Assembly (NCBI GenBank): GCA_004293675.1
Contig: READ01000020.1
Location: 1-64,000, forward strand
From: Betaproteobacteria bacterium
Lineage (GTDB): Bacteria; Pseudomonadota; Gammaproteobacteria; Burkholderiales; Casimicrobiaceae
Length of the DNA stretch: 64,000 nucleotides
Reading direction: 5' to 3'
Positions 54,839 to 63,466 of this stretch are shown one piece after another (position 1 is the first letter of the stretch; each line of letters begins with the position of its first letter). The notes under the pieces are model-generated. The model did not search any database, had not been told where the DNA came from, and saw only the letters and a program-made list of their open reading frames with translations. The position numbers and the translations under genes are program-made.

Positions 54839-57361
54839 ATGACACACGGTATCACGTCGGTGAGCATGACGCTGCGTTCGTCATTCACAGGCTCGCTAGT
54901 CTCGGTTGGCGCATTACGCCGCGCAACTCATTCGGCAATGGCAGTTTCAACAGCGCTGGTTGCCGCCTTTTTCCTTACCGTCGCTTGCGTCGGTCAAGCC
55001 AACGCAGCGACGGTCGTCGTTACTTCGACGGGCGATGAAAGCGATGCGTCGATCGGCGATGGTAGTTGCGACATCGGGCTCATCGTCAATGAACCGCCGG
55101 TGCCGCGCTGCACACTGCGCGCGGCCATTGAGGAGATCAACGCGTCTAGCGATTCGAGCAATCGCATCGAGTTCAACATCCCTGCGTCGGATACTGGGTG
55201 CGATAGCAGAACGGGCGTCTGCGTGATCAAACTCACCTGGACCAACATCCTGCCCGACATCATAAAAAATGTGGTGATCGACGGCACGACGCAACCGAGC
55301 AATGCGGAGGTGTGCACAACTTCGATTCCCGATCGCCCGGTCTACAAAATCGTGATCGAAGGCGACTCGGCCGAGATCAACGCGAGCGACAGCAACAACG
55401 TCGGCGGCATCGGCTTGCGCTTGGAAGAAGGCTCGAATGGATCAACGATCAAGGGCTTGAATATTCGCAATTTTTCGGATGCCGTGGCGCTGATCCGAAG
55501 CAACAACAGCAAGATCGCCTGTAACTTTATCGGCACCAACGAAAGCGGCACGGCGGCGGGTCACAGCTCCGGCGCGGGCAATCAGTTAAACGGCGTGATC
55601 CTCGGGTGCAAAAGCACAGGCAACACGATCGGCGGCGCGAGCGTGAACGACGGCAATTTGATTAGCGCGAGCAAGTCCTCTGGCATCTCACTGTTCGGCG
55701 ACATTCCCTGCAGAGACGGCGAGGCAGTGCTGCCACTGGCCGACCGCAGCCCCGATGGCAACGCCATGCTTGGAAACTTCATCGGCACTCAAAAAGACGG
55801 CATATCGCCACTAGGGCATGAATTCGACGCGATCAACATGTTCGGAGGCGATGGTCCCGACAACAATTTGATTGGTCTGATGAGCGATGGCTCCGGCGGA
55901 TTTTTGTACAATCCGAATGTGCTCGCAGCGAGCCTGAGCGGTGTCTACATCGACAGCAACGTTTCCGGCGCCGTGATCGCGGGCAATTTCATCGGCACCG
56001 ACCTCAGCGGTACGGTAGACCTTGGCAACGACGACGGGGTCTATATTGTTGGCAACGGCAGCGCAACCGTTGTGCGCATCGGCGGGCCGCAGCCGGCCGA
56101 TAAAAATCTGATCGCCCTCAACCGCCGCACGGGTATCGTCGTGCGAGGTGCGTCGGCGTCGGTGCGCATACAGCGCAACTCGATGTACGACAACGACGAC
56201 GTAGGTATTGATCTCGTGCCGGTGACGAATCCCAGCGATCCTTTTAGCGACACGGACGACGGTGTGACGCCCAATGATGTTGGCGACGCGGACACGGGCC
56301 CCAACGCATTGCAGAACTTCCCCGAACCAACGCTTGCAACCTTAAGCGGCGGCAGTGTTTCGATCACGTATTCGGTGCCGTCAACCGCCCCGCCGCTTAC
56401 GGTCGAGTTTTTCACCACCGACAGCGGCGGGCAAGGCAAAACTTTTCTTGGCAGCGGGACGTACTCTGCGCCGGGCGTCACAACGCTCGTGCTTCCTGCA
56501 GGTACGCTCGCCGTCGGCGACCATATCGTTGGCACCGCGACCGACGCCAACAACAACACCTCGGAATTCAGCGCTAGTCGCGTCACCGTCGTCGCCCTCG
56601 CAAGCGCTGCCGCTGACACCGGCAGCGACGTAGTCAATGGCGCAACGGGCACGCCGGGCACCAACCTCTTCGCCAACGACACCGGCGTTGGCTTCGCGCT
56701 CACGAGCATCGGCGGCTGCAACAGCTTCCCCTGCGTGCTCAATGTACTCAACGCGTCGAGCGCAAGCATCGGCTCGGTCACGGTGCAAAACGATGGCGAC
56801 TACATATTCACCGCGACGGCAATCGGCGCAGGTAGCGCAATCGCTTACAACGCAACCGACGGTAGCAGTCAAACCGTGAGCGCAACGCTCACACTCACCG
56901 GCCTCGCACCGGGCGGCCTCGTCGCCGCTAACGACAACGCGAACGTCAATGGCAACAGCACGTTCACGCAAAGCATCTCAATCGTCGCCAACGATTCTGG
57001 CAACGGCATCACGCTTACCAGCGTGACTGGTAGCGGCGCGCCGTGCGGCGCGTTTCCGTGCATGATCAACACGGCACACGGCAGCGTCACGGTGCAAGCT
57101 AACGGCACCTACAGCTACACACCCACCAACGGCTACGCGGGCCCCGACAGCTTCAGCTATGTGATCACCGACATCGCCGCGCAAACCGCATTGGGCAGCG
57201 TCAACATCATCGTGAGCGCAGCCGCGAACGAAGCGCCGGTGCCAGTGCCGACGCATAACCTCGGTGCCACGCTCCTGTTAGCCCTGCTGCTTGCTGGGCT
57301 TGGCGGCGCATTAACGGGGCGTCGCGCCGCGCTCGCGGTACGTCTTACACCCACGCCGTAG
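54839..57361 (+). CDS. Secreted CSLREA-type beta-helix protein with IPTL-CTERM-like tail
   Basis: About 840-aa secreted protein. Signal segment (HSAMAVSTALVAAFFLTVAC, cleavage near ANAA) precedes a CSLREA-like domain (VVVTSTGDESDASIGDGSCD, then RCTLRAAIEEIN). A right-handed beta-helix (about 140-460, repeated NxIGG/NFIGT elements) follows, then a bacterial-Ig-like region and two VNG/NDxG-type cadherin-like modules. The tail has VPVPTHN, a hydrophobic helix and TGRRA, resembling IPTL-CTERM. ATG 54839 is preferred; an upstream start at 54761 adds 26 residues. Probably surface-associated; sits alone between the two toxin-antitoxin cassettes. Confidence 0.86.
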   Translation: MTHGITSVSMTLRSSFTGSLVSVGALRRATHSAMAVSTALVAAFFLTVACVGQANAATVVVTSTGDESDASIGDGSCDIGLIVNEPPVPRCTLRAAIEEINASSDSSNRIEFNIPASDTGCDSRTGVCVIKLTWTNILPDIIKNVVIDGTTQPSNAEVCTTSIPDRPVYKIVIEGDSAEINASDSNNVGGIGLRLEEGSNGSTIKGLNIRNFSDAVALIRSNNSKIACNFIGTNESGTAAGHSSGAGNQLNGVILGCKSTGNTIGGASVNDGNLISASKSSGISLFGDIPCRDGEAVLPLADRSPDGNAMLGNFIGTQKDGISPLGHEFDAINMFGGDGPDNNLIGLMSDGSGGFLYNPNVLAASLSGVYIDSNVSGAVIAGNFIGTDLSGTVDLGNDDGVYIVGNGSATVVRIGGPQPADKNLIALNRRTGIVVRGASASVRIQRNSMYDNDDVGIDLVPVTNPSDPFSDTDDGVTPNDVGDADTGPNALQNFPEPTLATLSGGSVSITYSVPSTAPPLTVEFFTTDSGGQGKTFLGSGTYSAPGVTTLVLPAGTLAVGDHIVGTATDANNNTSEFSASRVTVVALASAAADTGSDVVNGATGTPGTNLFANDTGVGFALTSIGGCNSFPCVLNVLNASSASIGSVTVQNDGDYIFTATAIGAGSAIAYNATDGSSQTVSATLTLTGLAPGGLVAANDNANVNGNSTFTQSISIVANDSGNGITLTSVTGSGAPCGAFPCMINTAHGSVTVQANGTYSYTPTNGYAGPDSFSYVITDIAAQTALGSVNIIVSAAANEAPVPVPTHNLGATLLLALLLAGLGGALTGRRAALAVRLTPTP

Positions 57362-57370
57362 CGTGGGTGT
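57347..57370 (+). terminator. Terminator hairpin overlapping the beta-helix stop
   Basis: ACACCCACGC (57347-57356), loop CGTA, GCGTGGGTGT (57361-57370), then TTATTGATTT. A 10-bp perfect stem; the stop TAG (57359-57361) is inside the loop. The T-tract is only moderate. Confidence 0.7.
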
Positions 57371-57422
57371 TTATTGATTTGGCCCAGTGGGCGGGTCGCG
57401 CTTCTCACCGTCTGCGGGTAGT

Positions 57423-57656
57423 TCATTTTTTGTTGCGCGCGAAATGATGACGCCGTTGGACGAAATCAGCGTAAGTGATCCCGAGTCTAGGGACGTGGAT
57501 CAATGCCCCGTCTGAGGCGTTGCAAACGCGGTGCAAGTCGCGCCGCGATTGGAGCTCGCCCACAAGCGCGGCTTCACACTGCTCATCGCTGCCGTAGCGC
57601 TTCATAAAATCGGGCAGTGAGAGTCCTAGTTGAAACTGAATTCGGTTCAATGCCAT
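57423..57656 (-). pseudogene. IS1595-family transposase N-terminal remnant
   Basis: The first about 30 residues, MALNRIQFQLGLSLPDFMKR then YGSDEQCEAAL, match the N-terminus of IS1595-type transposases, where a zinc-ribbon should follow. The expected CPxC-type Cys motifs are missing and the frame degenerates. Only about 234 bp remain. The initiator lies 21 bp from an SOS-type LexA box. Confidence 0.6.
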
Positions 57657-57676
57657 GATCATGTCAACTTTCAGAG

Positions 57677-57698
57677 AAACTGTACATAAATACAGTTT
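57677..57698. promoter_or_regulatory. LexA-type SOS box
   Basis: CTGTACATAAATACAG fits the gamma/beta-proteobacterial LexA consensus CTGT-N8-ACAG exactly, and flanking AAA/TTT extend the symmetry to 22 bp. TATACT follows at 57698-57703. No intact SOS gene is adjacent: the IS1595 remnant is on one side and an RHS remnant on the other. Confidence 0.72.
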
Positions 57699-57734
57699 AT
57701 ACTGAGCTAGTCGCTGAGTCAGCTTGAGAATCGG

Positions 57735-57861
57735 GAATCCTTTTAATCAGCTGCCCATCATCAGCACGTTCATCAACCTTCAAGTAGCTCAAGCCCGTTT
57801 CGGCGTGCTTGACTTCGGTGGCGTAGCCCGTTTTCGGGTCATAGAGCCACCGAAGCGAAGT
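57735..57861 (-). pseudogene. RHS/YD-repeat remnant 2
   Basis: Minus-strand fragment reading YDPKTGYATEVKHAETGLSY, then LKVDERADDGQL. About 95 bp (57746-57842) matches remnant 1 (53398-53493) at roughly 80% by eye. It precedes the second toxin-antitoxin pair just as remnant 1 precedes BrnTA. Confidence 0.78.
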
Positions 57862-57897
57862 GTTAAAGTAGCGCCCTGAGCAACTGCAAAGAAACCC

Positions 57898-58146
57898 ATG
57901 ACGACACTGCAACTCACGCTCACTGACGAAATCGCAAAAGCCGCACAATCGGCGGGTTTGCTGTCGTCCGAGGCCATCGAAGCGCTCATCACGCACGCCG
58001 TAAAGGCAAGGCAAGTCGACACGTTCTTTAGTTCGCTTGATCGGCTGCAAGCCGACGATCCGCCAGCGCCCGATACACCCAGCGAGGCCGACATCGCGCA
58101 AGCGATTGCTACGGTGCGGGCGCGCTCGCGCAACAGCACGCATTAG
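57898..58146 (+). CDS. VapB-like antitoxin
   Basis: 82-aa protein, TLQLTLTDEIAKAAQSAGLL then SSEAIEALITHAVKARQVD, with a C-terminal acidic/Pro segment and PSEADIAQAIATVRARSR. It is consistent with an antitoxin that precedes PIN toxins, though no DNA-binding fold is firmly identifiable. It ends 40 bp before the PIN gene in the same orientation. Confidence 0.72.
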   Translation: MTTLQLTLTDEIAKAAQSAGLLSSEAIEALITHAVKARQVDTFFSSLDRLQADDPPAPDTPSEADIAQAIATVRARSRNSTH

Positions 58147-58186
58147 CGATTAGCCGCGCCGTTTCCCGACTGAGTCGGCCTGCCGA

Positions 58187-58621
58187 ATGCGCGTTGTATT
58201 GGACACCAACGTCTTGTTGTCCGCCTTCGTTTGGGGCGGCGCGCCTCGTCAGCTGCTCAACTTAGCGCGCGGCGGGCAGCTCAACACTTTCACCTCCCCC
58301 GCGCTGCTCGACGAATTGGCGCGCGTCCTGCGCGAGCCCTAATTTGATCGCTACCTTTCAAACCGTCAGCTCAACGCCGACGAATTACTGCGCGGATTGA
58401 CACGGCTCGTACATGTAGTGTTTCCACTACCGCTTCCTCTGCCAGTTTGTCGCGATCCCGATGATGACGCGGTGCTCGTCTGCGCGGTGGCGGCGCGCGC
58501 CTCGATCATCGTCTCCGGCGATAACGACCTGCTATCGATGGAAAGGTATGAAGGGATCGCGATTCTCAACGCGCGCGATGCGATCGCGTTGATCGGTGAG
58601 CTCAAGGCGACGATGCGCTGA
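58187..58621 (+). pseudogene. PIN-domain (VapC-like) toxin interrupted by TAA
   Basis: The frame from ATG 58187 gives MRVVLDTNVLLSAFVWGGAP and LLDELARVLREP, then TAA at 58340-58342. The same frame continues FDRYLSNRQLNADELLRG through CRDPDDDAVLVCAVAARASI, VSGDNDLL and on to a stop at 58621. All the acidic PIN residues expected (LDTN, DELARVL, RDPDDD, SGDNDLL) are present on both sides of the stop. One base change (probably a Lys codon AAA to TAA) would restore a 144-residue toxin. It is the RNase partner of the upstream antitoxin. Confidence 0.85.
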
Positions 58622-58652
58622 ATCGCGAGCTAGTTTCGCTGAAAAATCGCGA

Positions 58653-58790
58653 CCCAAGGAGCGATTTGGTCAAACCTAAATCGAGCCAACGTTGCCCTAC
58701 CGAGCCATGGTTTTGCAACGCAAACACCGTGAGCGGCACGCGAGCATTGCAAATCTCGAGCGAGCTGGTGAACGAACGATGGGGCGGGGA
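58653..58790 (+). repeat. Third, diverged copy of the 133-bp repeat
   Basis: Starts CAAGGAGCGATTTGGTCAAAC, nearly identical to the start of the second unit at 54346, then diverges; CCGTGAGC and GCGAGCATT-type segments keep the same order. It follows the PIN toxin remnant directly, as units 1 and 2 follow BrnA. Confidence 0.7.
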
Positions 58791-58882
58791 GTAGCAACAG
58801 AACTGACCCGGGTGAGCTGTGCTGTGATCACGGCGAACAGCACCTGAGTACAGAGCTGTTCGGTAAACCAACTTATTGCCAT

Positions 58883-58975
58883 AATGCCATAGTAAATAGG
58901 GTTTAAGTTGAATAATTACTTACTTATGAAACAGTAAATAATTTGTACTAATGCCAATATTTATATGGCGTACAA
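58883..58975. repeat. AT-rich palindrome E (93 bp)
   Basis: Arms ATGCCATAGTAAATAGGG and, inverted, TGCCAATATTTATATGGC pair around an AT-rich loop. It lies after the second cassette. The region to 59239 shows only a weak 96-codon frame at 58981 that I do not support as a gene. Confidence 0.75.
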
Positions 58976-59239
58976 CATAAATGCTGTTACAGATAACCCA
59001 TAAACATGCCGCTAATGCATCGCGCGGTGCGCGTGCTGCAAAGTTCGCCCACGTCACCGCACGAACCCAAGTCGGCCGCGAAATCACCCCGTCAGAGTTG
59101 CGTGTTTTGTTGCGCGAAGTCGCTACCGTTTTACGCGTTGCTTTGATGCCGCACGGAGTCACCGTGAACTGCGCCGAACACGCCAACAGCAAACCCGATT
59201 ACATTGTCCAGATTGACCTAACCATCGGACCTTGTGAGC

Positions 59240-61621
59240 ATGACTCCGCACTCAAAATTTCTTGCCTGTAGCTCGCTGCTTTTCACCATCGCGCTCTGCG
59301 TTACCGGCTGTGGTTTCGCGCCGCAACGCAGCGCGGAGTTGTCCACCGCCAATCGCTCTGTCACCATCGAGCGCACCGCCTACGGTATCCCGCACATTGC
59401 GGCGGCCAACTTGGAATCGCTGTCGTACGGCATCGCCTATGCCTACGCGCAGGACAACGTCTGTCAAGTCGCGCAGATGCTCGTGACGGCTCGCGGTGAA
59501 CGATCTACGTTTTTTGGCGGAACTACGACGGCACTCTTTGGATTCCGACCGCTGCCCAATGAGCAAATCGACACCTTCGTTGCGGCGCACATGAATGACG
59601 CAGCGCTGGAGCGCTCGTGGCTCGCGGCGTCGAACGATGCACAGGCCTTGAGCCGCGGCTATGTGGCCGGCTACAACCGATTCTTGGTCGACAACGAGGG
59701 CAAACTTCCCGCAGCGTGCAACGGTCAATCTTGGGTCAAACCGATGAGCCTTGCCGAGTACCGTCGTGCCACCGAACTGACCCTCGTGCAAGCGAGCCTC
59801 GGCGCGTTTGCAGACGCCGTGGTGGCAGCTAAACCACCCACTCCGGCTGTAAAAACCGGGCGCATCGATTCGCAAGAGCAGGTGGCTGCAATTGACGCCG
59901 ACGAAGTTCGAAGTGCAATGCGTGACATTGGCATCGTTGATTCACCGTATGGCTCCAACGCGTGGGCGTTTGGAAAGGACGTCACGGCCAACGGCAGCGG
60001 CGTGTTGCTTGGCAATCCTCATTTTCCGTGGGTCGGTGCCAATCGCTTTTGGCAAATGCATTTAACGGTGCCCGGTGACTTCGACGTGATGGGTGCAAGC
60101 ACTGCACTGGGCAGTCTGGTGCAGATTGGATTCAATCGCGATGTGGCGTGGTCGCACACGGTCTCAACGGGTAAGCGCTTTACGCTGCATGAGCTGAGCC
60201 TTGACGCCAACGACCCCACCGTCTACATGATCGACGGCAAAGCCGAGGCGATGAGCTCGAAAACCGTGACGGTGCGAGTCCGCAATGCCGACGGCACGGT
60301 CAAAGACGTTTCGCAAAAACTGTGGTCGTCGCGCTGGGGGCCGATCATCGTCAACCCTCGCGCGGGTCTGAATTGGAATGCAAAGACCGCCTACGCGCTT
60401 AAAGACGCCAACACCGGCAACGCTCGAAGCACGGATACGTGGCTCGCCTTCGCCCGCGCAAAATCCAATCAAGACTTGCTGCGCGGCATGCAAAACCTCG
60501 GGCTGCCGTGGGTCAATACCATCGCCGCAGATCGCGCGGGCACAGCGCTCTACGCTGATTTAAGTGTGGTGCCCGATGTTGATGCCGATCACTTGAAACG
60601 GTGCGCGCCGAGCGCGCCTGCTGCGGCCTTGGTTAACGCGGCGGGTTTGTTTGTGCTCAACGGCTCAAAAAGCGATTGCGATTGGCGTAAAGACACGCAA
60701 TCGGGGGTGCCTGGTTTGATCCCGACCGCCCGCATGCCCAGCCTCACTCGAACCGATTGGGTTCACAACTCAAACGACAGTTTTTTCTACACCCATCCTG
60801 ATGCGAAATGGTCAAACATTTCTCCGCTGGTGGGCGACGACATCGTTCGCCGTGCGCGAACTCGCTCTGGTTTGATTGAGGTGCCCGCCTTAATTTCACG
60901 CGGCAAAATCACCCCCGAAGCGGCGCAACGCCAGCTCTTTGAAAATCGCAATTTGATGGCGCGATTGGTGCTACCGGATTTGCTTGCGGCGTGTGTTGAT
61001 GGCCCCGAAACTGCGCGCGCTGCCTGCGCTGTGCTGCGTTCATGGAATCGCACAAACGACATCGATGCGCGCGGCGCACATCTCTTTCGCGAGTTCTGGC
61101 GCACCGCAAGCGGCATCAAAGATGTCTACCGTGAAGCCTATGACAAAGCCCGCCCAGTCGAGACGCCGCGTGGACTCAGAATGACCGACGCAGCGGTTGC
61201 GAGCAAAGTGTGGGACGCGCTCAGTGCTGCTGCCAAAAAAGTGACCGACGCTGGTTTCGCGCTTGACGCGCCGCTGGGTCAGGTGCAGCGCCCCATATTC
61301 TCAGAGGAGCCCATCGCCATCCACGGCGGCGACGACGGCGAGGGCGTGCTCAACAACATCGGTGACCGCGCGGCCAACGGCATCACCGCTAAAGGCATTC
61401 GCATTGACTACGGTACGAGCTACGTGCAGTCCGTCGGATTTGATGAACGCGGACCGGTGGCCAACGCCATCCTCACCTACGGACAAAGCACCAATCCAGT
61501 GTCGCCCCACGTCACCGATCAGCTCAAGATGTACTCAAAGAAATCGTGGATTAAGCTACCGTTTCATCGCGATGACGTAGTGCGTGAACGAGTGGGTGAG
61601 GTGCTCACCTTGGTGCGCTAG
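59240..61621 (+). CDS. Penicillin acylase (Ntn hydrolase) family lipoprotein
   Basis: About 793-aa enzyme of the penicillin acylase/acyl-homoserine-lactone acylase family. The signal ends in a lipobox-like VTGC (Cys24). After an alpha-subunit-like region and spacer, the autocatalytic site is YGSNAWAFG, in which Ser (about residue 239) would become the N-terminal nucleophile of the beta subunit. NGSGVLLGNPHFPW and GFNRDVAWSHTVSTGKR are conserved downstream. Such enzymes hydrolyse amides of beta-lactams or acyl-homoserine lactones; the substrate here is unknown. GTG 59234 is an alternative start. Confidence 0.93.
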   Translation: MTPHSKFLACSSLLFTIALCVTGCGFAPQRSAELSTANRSVTIERTAYGIPHIAAANLESLSYGIAYAYAQDNVCQVAQMLVTARGERSTFFGGTTTALFGFRPLPNEQIDTFVAAHMNDAALERSWLAASNDAQALSRGYVAGYNRFLVDNEGKLPAACNGQSWVKPMSLAEYRRATELTLVQASLGAFADAVVAAKPPTPAVKTGRIDSQEQVAAIDADEVRSAMRDIGIVDSPYGSNAWAFGKDVTANGSGVLLGNPHFPWVGANRFWQMHLTVPGDFDVMGASTALGSLVQIGFNRDVAWSHTVSTGKRFTLHELSLDANDPTVYMIDGKAEAMSSKTVTVRVRNADGTVKDVSQKLWSSRWGPIIVNPRAGLNWNAKTAYALKDANTGNARSTDTWLAFARAKSNQDLLRGMQNLGLPWVNTIAADRAGTALYADLSVVPDVDADHLKRCAPSAPAAALVNAAGLFVLNGSKSDCDWRKDTQSGVPGLIPTARMPSLTRTDWVHNSNDSFFYTHPDAKWSNISPLVGDDIVRRARTRSGLIEVPALISRGKITPEAAQRQLFENRNLMARLVLPDLLAACVDGPETARAACAVLRSWNRTNDIDARGAHLFREFWRTASGIKDVYREAYDKARPVETPRGLRMTDAAVASKVWDALSAAAKKVTDAGFALDAPLGQVQRPIFSEEPIAIHGGDDGEGVLNNIGDRAANGITAKGIRIDYGTSYVQSVGFDERGPVANAILTYGQSTNPVSPHVTDQLKMYSKKSWIKLPFHRDDVVRERVGEVLTLVR

Positions 61622-61782
61622 GCACTGAGACTTCGGTGGCGCTGTCGATGGTGGCGCGTCGGGGGGGTGACAGCGATGTCGCTCTACACTTTCTCGCCGC
61701 TCACAAACCGTTGCTCTCCAAACGGCCTAGCCGAAAATCTCCGGCGGCGAAAAAATTCAACCTACCGTCAAAAGGCGTGTTC

Positions 61783-62760
61783 ATGAAACTGTTTAAAGTG
61801 CTCTTTTTTGCGACGCTCACGTCGTTCGCTACGCTCGTGAGTGCTAGCGCCAACGCCCAATCGTGGCCCAGTAAATCGATTCGCTTTGTGGTCCCGTTTG
61901 CAACGGGCGGCACCAGCGAAATCGTCGCGCGCTCAGTGGCGCAAGAGCTCTCCACCCTCCTCGGGCAAACCGTGTTCGTGGAAAACAAGCCCGGTGGCGC
62001 AGGCGTGATCGCCATGCAAGAGGTCATGAAAGCCGAGCCCGACGGCCACACCATCATCATGGGCCACGTCGGCACCCTGGCGGTCAACCCGTATGCGATG
62101 TCGAAACACCCCTACGATGTCAACAAAGAATTCGCACCCGTCGTGTTGCTCGCCCGAGTGCCGAGCATCATTGCAGTCACACCAGACACGCCCGCAAAAA
62201 ATTTGAAGGAGTTCGTGGCGCTCGCTAAATCCAAGAAAGACGCGATGGTTTACGGCTCGGCGGGGAATGGCTCATCGGGGCACTTGGCGATGGAATACTT
62301 CATGGCCGAGGCAGGTATTGACCTCACCCACGTTCCCTACAAAGGCACCGGCCCGATGATGCAAGACATGCTGGGCGGTCGCGTACAAGCCACGTTCACC
62401 GGTGCTCCGGCACTGATGCCGCAGATTAAAGCGGGCAAGCTTCGCGCGCTGGCGGTCGGATCTAGCGAGCGCATGAGCACATTGAGCGATGTTCCCACCG
62501 TTGCTGAGAGCGGTTACAAAGATTTTGAAACGTCGCAGTGGTACGGCATTTTGGTGCCCGCCAAAACACCCAAAGCCATCATCGACAAGCTTGCGCAAGC
62601 CACCGATCAGGCCCTCAAAACCAGCGCCATCACCGCGCGCTTTCAAAAGGACGACGCCCGCGCTGGCGGCGGCACCCCCGAGCAGTTCGCCGCTTTCGTC
62701 AAGCGCGAACAAGTCATCTGGGAGCGCATCATCAAAAAGACGGGTTTAAAGATCGACTGA
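61783..62760 (+). CDS. Bug/TctC-family solute-binding protein
   Basis: About 325-aa periplasmic tripartite tricarboxylate transporter (Bug) receptor. Signal peptide starts MKLFKVLFFATLTSFATLVS and ends ANAQ. WPSKSIRFVVPFATGGTSEI, VENKPGGAGVIAMQEVMKAE and VPYKGTGPMMQDMLGGRVQA are family signatures. No TctA/TctB genes are nearby, as usual for the numerous orphan Bug proteins in Burkholderiales. Ligand unknown. Start ATG 61783 is behind AAAAGG. Confidence 0.94.
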   Translation: MKLFKVLFFATLTSFATLVSASANAQSWPSKSIRFVVPFATGGTSEIVARSVAQELSTLLGQTVFVENKPGGAGVIAMQEVMKAEPDGHTIIMGHVGTLAVNPYAMSKHPYDVNKEFAPVVLLARVPSIIAVTPDTPAKNLKEFVALAKSKKDAMVYGSAGNGSSGHLAMEYFMAEAGIDLTHVPYKGTGPMMQDMLGGRVQATFTGAPALMPQIKAGKLRALAVGSSERMSTLSDVPTVAESGYKDFETSQWYGILVPAKTPKAIIDKLAQATDQALKTSAITARFQKDDARAGGGTPEQFAAFVKREQVIWERIIKKTGLKID

Positions 62761-62780
62761 GTACCGCGGGCCGCCGTCGT

Positions 62781-62813
62781 GGCGCGCTGCTCGCGGGATT
62801 TAATCAGCGTCTC
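62781..62813. mobile_element. Right-end remnant of the 198-bp MITE
   Basis: The right end of the MITE (GGCGCGCTGCTCGCGGGATT, then TAATCAGCGTCTCC) recurs with CTAG at 62814-62817. It is identical to 24471-24503 over about 33 bp. The left end is missing. Confidence 0.78.
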
Positions 62814-62911
62814 CCTAGATCGCAGTGTTCAATGCGTATGGAAGAGGGACGCAGCGAGCAATCAGAGCGCGTAGGGCGTGAATTTACGCTGAGGAATCCT
62901 GGCAAACGTTC

Positions 62912-63006
62912 TTAATGCCAATTGAAATAAGGCGAAGCCTGAACTTTTTCGGTTTTTCACAAAGCAATGAAAACAGCTTGTAATCCATATTTCATCAGGG
63001 ATTAGT
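62912..63006. repeat. AT-rich palindrome G (about 95 bp) with shared tail
   Basis: Arms AATGCCAATTGAAATAAGGC and, inverted, AATCCATATTTCATCAGGGA pair imperfectly. The tail (63007-63094, GAGGAAGCTGTTATTGCTGG through GTGTGTCACACTGAAAGACG) is shared with half palindrome H. No gene is seen from 62761 to the window end apart from remnants. Confidence 0.75.
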
Positions 63007-63124
63007 CGAGGAAGCTGTTATTGCTGGCGATGAAATGCAATGATCACGAAGCGTAGAGCAAATTTCGTGTGTCACACTGAAAGACGTGACCCAATACGGT
63101 TCGTTTAAGCACTTAGGACACCAT

Positions 63125-63414
63125 CCTCCGTTCGCTCTGAGCGGGTCGTTGCCTTGGCGGCACGCCACCCACCCTTCGACAAGCTCTCAAGAAACAGCTT
63201 TTTAGTTACACAAAATCAACGCCTTGCGTGATGCCTCTCGCACGAAATACCCCAGGCGTAACACGCCAAACAGCTCCCTCCCCCCGGGGGGGAGGGTTGG
63301 GGAGACGGTCTTCGCATTGCGCCGGTCGACATCATTCCAAGTCCCTCACCCCAACTCTCTCGGCCAGGAAGAGGGAGTCACACCGGTCTCCGCCCTGTTT
63401 CTCAAAAACGCCTT
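63125..63414 (-). repeat. Inverted copy of the window-start repeat
   Basis: Reverse complement of about 1-290, including the GAACGG/GCTCAG segment, the AT-richer tail (CTTTTTAGTTACACAAAATC), and the double GC-rich palindrome (about 63272-63383). The two copies are about 63 kb apart. The sequence is diverged at roughly 10-15% by eye. Confidence 0.85.
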
Positions 63415-63448
63415 TTGACCCAGGGGCAAATATCCTACTCAGAGCCTG

Positions 63449-63466
63449 CCCCGGCGAAGGCCGGGG
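63449..63466. other. GC-rich hairpin before the 15-bp repeats
   Basis: CCCCGGC, loop GAAG, GCCGGGG. A short perfect hairpin directly before the tandem array. Confidence 0.6.

Noticed and set aside
58981-59271. 96-codon frame between palindrome E and the acylase gene
   Set aside because: No family features or convincing ribosome-binding site, and it overlaps the start of the acylase gene.
22229-63006. AT-rich palindromes as integron attC sites
   Set aside because: No consistent GTTRRRY/RYYYAAC core sites at the ends, no integrase, and the spacing (4-9 kb, with housekeeping genes between) does not suit gene cassettes.
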